Assembly: GCA_031264885.1 (NCBI GenBank)
Contig: JAISDM010000206.1
Location: 1-5,605 of the forward strand
Source: Peptococcaceae bacterium
GTDB taxonomy: Bacteria > Bacillota > Peptococcia > DRI-13 > UBA5745
Length of the DNA stretch: 5,605 nt
Direction: 5' to 3'
The translations under genes and the position numbers were made by a program. Shown one piece after another: positions 1 through 4,786 of the stretch. The notes beneath the pieces are model-generated. The model worked only from the letters and a program-made list of their open reading frames with translations. It was not told where the DNA came from and made no database searches. How positions within the stretch are numbered: position 1 is the first letter of the stretch; every line of letters starts with the position of its first letter.

Positions 1-551
1 CTCGAGTTCTCGAAGTGATCGGGATGGGTCACATTTCTCACGATGTCATTTCTCCAGGTCGTCCCGCCGATGGACGAGCCGGTGATCCAATGCAGGGGCT
101 TCTTGTACTTCCTGCATAAATCCGCGACCTTGCAGATCTCCTCTAATCGCTCATCCCATGAAACCAATTTCTTTCGGATGTTCCGGTCTCTCGGGAAGCC
201 CTCGCCGATGCCGGCGTACAGCCCCGTGGACAGCAGTTCGTCCAGTTCTTTGACTGCGTTGTCGATGTTCCACGCCTCTTCCCCGGCGGCTTCCTTGCGC
301 TGCGTTTCGACATCCGCGCACAGCGCGACGAATCTGTCGGGATGCCGTTTCACCATCTGCTGAATGAGTTGGTTCTTGTCGACCCCGTGCGCGTAATGTC
401 CCCCGTGGGATTTAAGTACGCAGACGTCAACGCCGTATCTGTCCATATGATAAAGCAGCATTGACTCCGGGTCGTCTCCCGGATATACCGAAGTGCCGGG
501 CTGTGGGATCACATGATTGTCCACCGTAAAGATTCCTCTTGCCAAACCCAT
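1..551 (-). CDS. Amidohydrolase-2-like TIM-barrel protein, 3' part beyond window
   Basis: The reading frame is open from an ATG at 551 down to the window edge (183 codons, no stop), so the C-terminal part is missing. The start is fixed by AGGAGGG at 558-564, 7 nt upstream of the ATG. The protein resembles the amidohydrolase-2 family (ACMSD/LigW/oxalomesaconate-hydratase-like, usually about 290-350 residues): a first strand ending in VDNHVIP (10-16), a helix-strand unit MLLYHMDRYGVDVCVL (31-46), LIQQMVKRHPDRFVAL (62-77), ELDELL..GLYAGIGEG (102-118), and a helix-strand pair around 136-158 ending KKPLHWITG. Family members hydrolyse, hydrate or decarboxylate organic acids in the cytoplasm, usually with one divalent metal. 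Oddly, the first-strand DxHxH motif reads D11-N-H13-V-I15, and the usual strand-5 His (as in PVLVHTG) aligns with I156. It is therefore either a divergent or a metal-independent member. It is divergent from the CoA-transferase operon and probably shares control sites with it. Family assignment is fairly sure; the reaction is unknown. Confidence 0.72.
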   Translation of the reverse strand, partial: MGLARGIFTVDNHVIPQPGTSVYPGDDPESMLLYHMDRYGVDVCVLKSHGGHYAHGVDKNQLIQQMVKRHPDRFVALCADVETQRKEAAGEEAWNIDNAVKELDELLSTGLYAGIGEGFPRDRNIRKKLVSWDERLEEICKVADLCRKYKKPLHWITGSSIGGTTWRNDIVRNVTHPDHFENS

Positions 552-597
552 TTTTGTCCCTCCTATTTGCTGTTGAAACTCTCCTGCTAATTGTGGA

Positions 598-625
598 ATA
601 ATATTAAACTACCGCGTTGGGCCAA
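598..625 (-). promoter_or_regulatory. Candidate sigma-A promoter for the amidohydrolase gene
   Basis: Read on the minus strand, TTGGCC (620-625) is followed after 16 bp by TATTAT (598-603). These match the -35 and -10 consensus at 4 of 6 and 5 of 6 positions. Transcription would begin near 590, giving a leader of about 40 nt that contains the AGGAGGG site. The -35 box touches the left arm of the 24-bp inverted repeat, so a protein bound there could block or recruit polymerase. The match is moderate and AT-rich DNA gives such matches by chance. Confidence 0.4.
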
Positions 626-647
626 ATCTACATGGATATCTACAAAA
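624..647 (+). repeat. Left arm of 24-bp inverted repeat (putative operator)
   Basis: This 24-bp segment matches the reverse complement of 751-774 at 21 of 24 positions, including an uninterrupted 11-bp identity (AAATCTACATG, 624-634). Within the arm the heptamer ATCTACA occurs twice (626-632 and 638-644), 12 bp apart, about one helical turn, as expected for tandem half-sites on one DNA face. It overlaps the -35 box proposed for the leftward gene. The repeat is seen directly; its operator role is inferred. Confidence 0.7.
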
Positions 648-661
648 TTCCGCTAAGGTTG

Positions 662-677
662 TTGTGGATTTTCACAA
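662..677. promoter_or_regulatory. TTGT...ACAA dyad, putative activator or repressor site
   Basis: TTGTGGATTTTCACAA is a dyad with 5-bp arms (TTGTG/CACAA) and a 6-bp centre. Its TGTGGAT half resembles the TGTARAT half-sites in the 24-bp repeat arms. It lies about 155 bp upstream of the candidate sigma-54 promoter, a usual distance for an enhancer of a sigma-54 activator. The binding protein is unknown. Confidence 0.5.
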
Positions 678-720
678 ATAATCGAAGATTCCGGCTTACG
701 CGAGCGCGAACTTTGGAGTT

Positions 721-736
721 TTGTGATAATTTACAA
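721..736. promoter_or_regulatory. Second TTGT...ACAA dyad, putative regulator site
   Basis: TTGTGATAATTTACAA is a 16-bp dyad of the same length and outer sequence as the one at 662-677; the two match at 11 of 16 positions. It includes ATTTACA (729-735), which fits the ATYTACA half-site of the 24-bp repeat arms. It lies about 95 bp upstream of the candidate -24 element at 831. Recurrence of the motif on both sides of the region's centre supports a real site for one protein. Confidence 0.5.
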
Positions 737-750
737 CATTCGTTCTCGAT

Positions 751-774
751 TTTTGTAAATACACATGTAGATTT
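751..774 (-). repeat. Right arm of 24-bp inverted repeat (putative operator)
   Basis: This is the inverted copy of 624-647, with 21 of 24 positions identical and the perfect CATGTAGATTT core at 764-774. It contains tandem half-sites TGTAAAT (754-760) and TGTAGAT (766-772), again 12 bp apart. The two arm starts are 127 bp apart, so a bound protein could bridge them by looping across the two central dyads. The arm lies about 57 bp upstream of the candidate sigma-54 promoter. Confidence 0.7.
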
Positions 775-814
775 AGCCGGTATTGAGGAGTAACATGATG
801 TCCATGCGTAACTG

Positions 815-834
815 GCCGCGGTTCCATACGCGGC
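815..834. repeat. GC-rich inverted repeat overlapping the putative -24 element
   Basis: GCCGCG (815-820) and CGCGGC (829-834) form a perfect 6-bp inverted repeat with an 8-bp spacer. Its right arm covers the GG of the candidate -24 box, so a protein bound here would exclude polymerase. It stands out from the AT-rich dyads upstream in composition. It lies upstream of the predicted transcript start, so it should act as DNA rather than as an RNA hairpin if the sigma-54 assignment is right. Confidence 0.4.
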
Positions 835-846
835 ACAGTGCTTTCT
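831..846 (+). promoter_or_regulatory. Candidate sigma-54 (-24/-12) promoter of the operon
   Basis: CGGCACAGTGCTTTCT fits the sigma-54 pattern TGGCACR-N4-TTGCW with the correct spacing. The GGCAC block and following purine are intact and TT..C is present at -12, but the first T is C and the -12 G is T (TTTC for TTGC). Transcription would start near 857, about 37 nt before the CoA-transferase ATG. No good -35/-10 pair with 16-18 bp spacing was found here on this strand. The TTGT...ACAA dyads about 95-170 bp upstream are placed like enhancers. The mismatch at the -12 G keeps this tentative. Confidence 0.42.
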
Positions 847-893
847 TTTTGATGTACACGGTGAAAATATGATTTGAGAGGACATTCATAATT

Positions 894-2087
894 ATGGTAA
901 AAAACAACTTGCTTGAGGGCATGAAGGTGCTGGACCTGACCCGGGTGCTGGCGGGGCCGTATGCCGCGATGATGCTTGCCGACATGGGCGCGGAGGTACT
1001 CAAGATCGAGATGCCCGGCGTGGGCGACGATTCGCGCCAGAACGCGCCCGTCGTAGGCGGCGGCGAGAGCGCGTATTTCATCAATCTGAACCGGAATAAA
1101 AGGGGCATTACGCTCAATCTGAAATCGGAGAAAGGCAAGGAAATCTTCCGTAAGCTTGTTTCGGAGTACGATGTGGTCATCGAGAACTATCGACCGGGCG
1201 TGATGGAGAAATTGGGCCTAGGCTACGAAGACTTAAAAAAGGTGAATTCCGGCGTGATTTACGCGGCAATCTCCGGATTCGGGCACTACGGGCCGTATTC
1301 CCAGCGGGCGGGTTATGACATCATCGCGCAGGCCATGAGCGGCCTGATGAGTACCTCGGGATGGCCCGGCGGGCCGCCTACGCGGACGGGAACGGCAATC
1401 GGCGATGTGGTGGCGGGTTTGAGCTGCTGCATTGGCATACTGGCCGCGTATACCAATAAGCTGAAAACCGGCGCCGGCGAGAAAGTGGATATTGCGCTGG
1501 TAGACTCCCTGGTGTCGGCCCTTGAGATTATCAATATCATCTATCTATGTACCGGAAGGATACCGCAGCGCATCGGCAACCGTTATGAGGCGATCTATCC
1601 CTACGACTCGTTTAAAGCGGCGGACGGAGACGTGATCATCGCTTGCGGCAATGATAAACTGTTCGGCCTGCTCAAGAATTATTTGCAGACGCCTGAGTTT
1701 GAGGATCCTGATTTTGGCAGCAACATCGACCGTGTGAAGAATCACGCGAAGCTGAAGCTGCTGGTGGAGAAATGGACCGTAGAGCATTCGGTGGATGAGA
1801 TTGTCGGGATACTTCTCGGGCTGGGCATTCCGGCCGCGCCGATCAATACGATCGACCGGGTCGTCAGCGATCCCCACATCGCCGGCGCGCGCGAGATGTT
1901 TATCGACTGTGAGCATCCCACGGCAGGCAAACTGAAGATCGCCGGCTCTCATCTGAAATTTGAGCGGCACAAATTCGGTGTGTACCGTCCGGCGCCGTTG
2001 TTGAGCGAGCATACGGACGAAGTGCTGAAGAGCCTCGGCTACAGCCAGACCGACTGCGCGAAATTCAGAGAAGAAGGGATCGTTTAG
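894..2087 (+). CDS. Family III (CaiB/BaiF) acyl-CoA transferase
   Basis: This 397-residue protein is full length for family III CoA-transferases, which move CoA from an acyl-CoA donor to a carboxylic acid as interlocked cytoplasmic homodimers. The N-terminus carries the signature LEGMKVLDLTRVLAGPYA (7-24) and MLADMGAEVLKIE (27-39). Also present are ENYRPGVMEKLGL (97-109), the GPYSQRAGYD segment (133-142), and TAIGDVVAGL, in which D171 aligns with the catalytic Asp169 of formyl-CoA transferase. The C-terminal family segments INTIDRVVSDP (318-327) and RPAPLLSEHTDEVLKSLGY (365-383) are intact. The ATG is chosen because the family signature follows at once; the upstream GAGAGGAC (876-883) is a weak site about 12 nt away. 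It is the first gene of the operon and abuts the lyase gene, suggesting it supplies the lyase's acyl-CoA substrate. Substrate specificity (oxalate, carnitine, citramalate, succinate-type and others) cannot be read from the sequence. Confidence 0.93.
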   Translation: MVKNNLLEGMKVLDLTRVLAGPYAAMMLADMGAEVLKIEMPGVGDDSRQNAPVVGGGESAYFINLNRNKRGITLNLKSEKGKEIFRKLVSEYDVVIENYRPGVMEKLGLGYEDLKKVNSGVIYAAISGFGHYGPYSQRAGYDIIAQAMSGLMSTSGWPGGPPTRTGTAIGDVVAGLSCCIGILAAYTNKLKTGAGEKVDIALVDSLVSALEIINIIYLCTGRIPQRIGNRYEAIYPYDSFKAADGDVIIACGNDKLFGLLKNYLQTPEFEDPDFGSNIDRVKNHAKLKLLVEKWTVEHSVDEIVGILLGLGIPAAPINTIDRVVSDPHIAGAREMFIDCEHPTAGKLKIAGSHLKFERHKFGVYRPAPLLSEHTDEVLKSLGYSQTDCAKFREEGIV

Positions 2088-2999
2088 ATGGGCGGCGCGG
2101 CAGGCCAAAGCGGATTCGCGTCTCAGATTCAGGAAGTGGGCCCGCGCGACGGCTTCCAAATTATAGAGCGGTTCATCCCCACGGAGATCAAGCTTGAGAC
2201 GATCGACCTTCTGGTGAAGGCCGGGCTGTCCAAGATCCAGATCACGTCCTTTGTCAGTCCCAAGGCGGTTCCTCAGATGAGCGACGCGGCGGAGGTCACG
2301 CGCGTTTGTCTTGAGCGTTACCCCGATTCGCTGTTGTTCGCGCTTGTCCCCAACCTGCGCGGCGCGCGCGGCGCGGTGGAGGCGGGACTCAGAGAGGTGG
2401 CGGTGGTGCTGTCCCTAAGCGAGTCCCATAATAAGGCAAACGTAGGGAAGTCTGTGGCGGAGAGCGTTGAGGAAACAAAACGGATTCGGGAGACCTTCCC
2501 GGATCTGAGGATCGCGCAGGATATCGCCACGGCGTTCGGCTGTCCCTTTGAGGGGAAGATGGAGCTTCCGCCTCTGATGGAGCTGATTCACCAATTAAGC
2601 GATATCGGTATCGGTGAGTTTACGCTGTGCGATACCGTCGGCACGGCCCATCCAACGCAGGTCAAAACGGTGTTTGAGACAGTCGGAGCGGCCTTTCCCG
2701 GCGCCGTTTTTAACGTTCATATTCACGATACGCGGAACATGGGCATGCTCAACACCTATATCGCCATGAAGCATGGCGCGAAGGGGCTGCAAAGCTCGGC
2801 CGGCGGTCTGGGCGGATGTCCGTTCGCGCCCGGCGCCTCGGGCAACACGGCGACGGAGGATCTGGTCTACATGCTCCGCGAGGAAGGATTCGACACCGGC
2901 GTGGATTTTGGCCGGCTCCTGGACGCGGCGCGGTTTTTGAAACGGCATGTACAAGGGAACTACAGCGGTCACCATATTATGATTGAGGAACAAGAATAA
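2088..2999 (+). CDS. HMG-CoA-lyase-family (DRE-TIM) acyl-CoA lyase
   Basis: This 303-residue protein belongs to the HMG-CoA lyase family, TIM-barrel enzymes that split 3-hydroxyacyl-CoAs into an acyl-CoA (often acetyl-CoA) and a ketone or keto acid. Using human HMGCL as guide: VGPRDG gives R20 and metal ligand D21 (human R41/D42), TSFVSPKAVPQM follows at 53-64, D182 matches D204, VHIHD supplies metal ligands H211 and H213 (H233/H235), and GLGGCPFAPGASGN contains C244 (C266) and N253 (N275). The catalytic machinery is thus present, with one notable change: human E72 is Q51 here. The loop after the His pair reads HDTRNMG rather than HDTYGQA. Both changes suggest a substrate other than HMG-CoA; citramalyl-CoA-like substrates are one possibility. 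The ATG follows the transferase stop codon directly, with AAGAAGGGA (2071-2079) as ribosome site, so translation of the two is probably coupled. Confidence 0.9.
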   Translation: MGGAAGQSGFASQIQEVGPRDGFQIIERFIPTEIKLETIDLLVKAGLSKIQITSFVSPKAVPQMSDAAEVTRVCLERYPDSLLFALVPNLRGARGAVEAGLREVAVVLSLSESHNKANVGKSVAESVEETKRIRETFPDLRIAQDIATAFGCPFEGKMELPPLMELIHQLSDIGIGEFTLCDTVGTAHPTQVKTVFETVGAAFPGAVFNVHIHDTRNMGMLNTYIAMKHGAKGLQSSAGGLGGCPFAPGASGNTATEDLVYMLREEGFDTGVDFGRLLDAARFLKRHVQGNYSGHHIMIEEQE

Positions 3000-3022
3000 A
3001 TAACTTGAAAGGCGGAATAGCA

Positions 3023-3871
3023 ATGCGAATAGGATTTATCGGACTTGGAGCCATGGGGCGGCCCATGGCGAAGAACCTGCTGAAAGCCGGACACAGTCTG
3101 ACAGTGTACGACGTGGTCCCGGCGGCGGCGGAGGCTCTGGCGGCGGAAGGCGCGCAGACCGCGGATTCCCTCGCGAAGGTGGCGGCGTCCGGCGAAGTGG
3201 TCATCACCATGCTGCCGGGGGACAAACAAATCAAACAAGTGCTGCTGAGCGATGAATTTACGGCAAATTTGAAGCCGGGAACCGTGATCTTGGATATGAC
3301 CTCCTGCGCTCCCGACAGCATCGTCGAGGTCGAAGGCTTCTACAAACCGAAGGGCATCATGGTGGCGGACGCGCCTGTGAGCGGCAATGTGGAGGGCGCA
3401 GTCGCCGGAACGTTATCCATTTTTGCCGCCGGCGACGACGCCGCCTTAAAAAAAGTCTGGCCGCTTTTGGAGGTGATGGGCAAGCAGCTGTTTTCGCTGG
3501 GCGCCTGCGGCACGGGCAAGGCGTTCAAGAACCTCAACAATCTCCTGTCTATCTCAAACCTCGTCATTATAAGCGAAATGTTCCACGTCGCCCAAAAACG
3601 CGGTTATGACATGGACAGCCTGTACGATATGATTTGCGCGAGCACGGGCATGTCCATGTCGTTCAAAAACCGCTTCAAGCGAATGGTGGACGACAACTAC
3701 GACAACGGATTCAAGCTTTCGCTGGCGCGTAAGGACTACGCGAACGCGCTGGCGATGGGCGAAGGCGTTCCGATGCCCGTGTGCAAGCTTATCAACGACC
3801 TGCTCCTTGCCAATTCGAAGCATGACGACGTGGACATGGCGGTCATATGCAAGTTGTTCGAAGGGGCATAA
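3023..3871 (+). CDS. NAD-dependent beta-hydroxyacid dehydrogenase (HIBADH/tartronate semialdehyde reductase family)
   Basis: This 282-residue enzyme interconverts a beta-hydroxyacid and its semialdehyde or keto form. The Rossmann motif GFIGLGAMGRPMAKNLL (4-20) opens the protein; D30 ends strand 2 (VYDV), favouring NAD over NADP. The substrate motif reads DAPVSGN (116-122) with GA..GTL following. The catalytic lysine is K169 in GKAFKNLNN, with N173 as partner, and RKDYANA (236-242) gives the K237-D238 pair of the family. The usual SGG is SGN here (N122), close to where the substrate carboxylate binds, so specificity may be unusual. I chose the ATG at 3023: AAAGGCGG (3008-3015) lies 7 nt upstream and the Rossmann motif starts immediately. 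A longer frame from TTG at 3005 would translate the ribosome site itself. Gap to the lyase is 23 nt. Likely members of the family include 3-hydroxyisobutyrate dehydrogenase and tartronate semialdehyde reductase; which reaction applies is open. Confidence 0.9.
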   Translation: MRIGFIGLGAMGRPMAKNLLKAGHSLTVYDVVPAAAEALAAEGAQTADSLAKVAASGEVVITMLPGDKQIKQVLLSDEFTANLKPGTVILDMTSCAPDSIVEVEGFYKPKGIMVADAPVSGNVEGAVAGTLSIFAAGDDAALKKVWPLLEVMGKQLFSLGACGTGKAFKNLNNLLSISNLVIISEMFHVAQKRGYDMDSLYDMICASTGMSMSFKNRFKRMVDDNYDNGFKLSLARKDYANALAMGEGVPMPVCKLINDLLLANSKHDDVDMAVICKLFEGA

Positions 3872-3898
3872 GCCGGCTAAACCGGCGCCGACGCCGGC
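3872..3898 (+). other. Intercistronic GC-rich hairpin(s)
   Basis: Immediately after the dehydrogenase stop codon, CCGGCG (3882-3887) pairs with CGCCGG (3892-3897) around a CCGA tetraloop. A competing 5-bp stem, GCCGG (3872-3876) with CCGGC (3882-3886), uses part of the same sequence. No U-tract follows, so a full intrinsic terminator is unlikely. It may slow 3' decay or set different transcript levels for the upstream acyl-CoA genes and the downstream transketolase genes. Confidence 0.45.
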
Positions 3899-3922
3899 AC
3901 ATCAACTAGGGAGGTCAAACAT

Positions 3923-4786
3923 ATGGCGGATAAAATCCTTTCGGATAAATTACGGGGAAAAACACATGAATACCGCAGACTCATATTGCAATTATGCAAC
4001 AAGGCGAAGGGTCTGCACATCGGAGGAGATCTGTCCTCCGCGGAGATTTTGGTCAGCCTGTTTCAGCATCAGCTGAACATAGATCCCAAGCGCCCCGATT
4101 GGGACGGGCGCGACCGGTTTATCCTGAGCAAGGGGCACGGCGGCGCGGCTCTGTATCTTGTGATGGCGCAGCGCGGCTATATGGAAATGGAGGAACTGTT
4201 CAATACCTATAAGCAGCACGAAACCCGCTTCGGCATGCATCCCTGCAAGGAGCTGTTCCCGGCGCTGGATTCCTCCTCCGGCTCGCTGGGACACGGCCTT
4301 CCCATCGCGGCGGGAATGGCCCTCGCGGCCAAAATGGACGGGAAGAAACACCGCGTCTACTGTCTGATCGGCGACGGCGAGATGAACGAGGGTTCGGTAT
4401 GGGAGGCGGCAATGGCGGCCGCGCAGCTCAAACTCGGCAATCTCGTGGCCATTGTAGACGTCAACCGCATGTGTCTCGACGGTTTTACCGAAGAGATCAT
4501 GAATGTGGAGCCGGTGACAGACAAGTGGAAAGCCTTCAATTGGAATCTCGCCGAGATTGACGGCAACGATATCGGACAGATACTCGACGCCTTTGATCAC
4601 TTGCCTGCCGCCGGCGGCGGCAAGCCTACCGTCATCGTCGCGCGTACCGTGAAAGGGAAAGGCGTGTCCTTCCTCCAGAACGAGCCCGCGGCGCATCATA
4701 CCTCGATAAACGACGATCAACTCAAAGCGGCCCTGGCCGAAGTCGACGCGGCGTATGAAAGCGCGAAAGGAGGGAAAAACGCGTGA
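3923..4786 (+). CDS. Transketolase, N-terminal (thiamine diphosphate-binding) subunit
   Basis: This 287-residue protein is the N-terminal half of a split transketolase, which with its partner transfers a two-carbon ketol unit between sugar-type substrates in the cytoplasm using thiamine diphosphate and Mg2+. The metal/diphosphate motif is GDGEMNEGSVWEA (150-162) with N181 in VDVN. Other family segments are HIGGDLSSAEIL (32-43), RFILSKGHGGAALY (65-78), GSLGHGLPIAAGMALA (120-135) and VKGKGVSF (243-250). Length fits split transketolase N-subunits. Changes from common versions: DGND (213-216) where DGHD is usual, and AAHHTS (256-261) where AWHG is usual, both near the active-site channel. The ATG at 3923 is set by GGGAGG just upstream (spacing about 9 nt). 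The gene lies 51 nt after the dehydrogenase, separated by a hairpin, and overlaps the C-subunit gene by 4 nt. It could act in a dedicated catabolic step, as split transketolases do in apulose-phosphate and sulfo-sugar breakdown. Confidence 0.92.
   Translation: MADKILSDKLRGKTHEYRRLILQLCNKAKGLHIGGDLSSAEILVSLFQHQLNIDPKRPDWDGRDRFILSKGHGGAALYLVMAQRGYMEMEELFNTYKQHETRFGMHPCKELFPALDSSSGSLGHGLPIAAGMALAAKMDGKKHRVYCLIGDGEMNEGSVWEAAMAAAQLKLGNLVAIVDVNRMCLDGFTEEIMNVEPVTDKWKAFNWNLAEIDGNDIGQILDAFDHLPAAGGGKPTVIVARTVKGKGVSFLQNEPAAHHTSINDDQLKAALAEVDAAYESAKGGKNA

Larger units (their letters stand above)
552..893. other. Divergent intergenic control region
   Basis: This 342-bp gap separates the two divergent transcription units. 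Most of it, up to about 780, is AT-rich, in contrast with the GC-rich genes on both sides. I see no convincing gene in it: the small open frames lack a ribosome binding site and any recognisable protein features. It holds a 24-bp inverted repeat (arms 624-647 and 751-774), two 16-bp TTGT...ACAA dyads (662-677, 721-736), a GC-rich inverted repeat (815-834), a sigma-A-like promoter pointing left and a sigma-54-like promoter pointing right. The density of dyad elements implies regulation by at least one dedicated DNA-binding protein not encoded in this window. Confidence 0.75.

Noticed and set aside
1..6. CTCGAG at the exact window start, which could indicate a cloning junction
   Set aside because: The amidohydrolase frame continues through it without a break, and a single restriction-site hexamer is not evidence of an artefact.
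43..363. A 106-codon open frame on the plus strand
   Set aside because: Antisense to the amidohydrolase gene, which has a strong ribosome site and family-like sequence; the plus-strand product is a Ser-rich shadow.
849..873. Sigma-A promoter TTGATG ... TATGAT before the CoA-transferase
   Set aside because: The spacing is only 13 bp, too short for a working -35/-10 pair.
640..885. An 81-codon open frame on the minus strand in the intergenic region
   Set aside because: No ribosome binding site before its ATG, no protein features, and it runs through the dyad and promoter elements; the region reads better as regulatory DNA.
1545..2159. A 204-codon open frame on the minus strand opposite the CoA-transferase
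   Set aside because: Antisense to conserved coding sequence, crosses the junction of two real genes, and shows no domain signature.
3005..3022. TTG start giving a six-residue longer dehydrogenase
   Set aside because: The extension would include the AAAGGCGG ribosome site itself, and the Rossmann motif begins right after the ATG at 3023.
3872..3922. Rho-independent terminator after the dehydrogenase gene
   Set aside because: Hairpins are present but no run of T follows, and the next gene has a strong ribosome site with no obvious promoter of its own.
3992..4720. A 242-codon open frame on the minus strand opposite the transketolase N-subunit
   Set aside because: It is fully antisense to a gene with clear family motifs, lacks a ribosome site, and its translation is low-complexity rich in Arg, His and Val, typical of an antisense shadow in GC-rich DNA.
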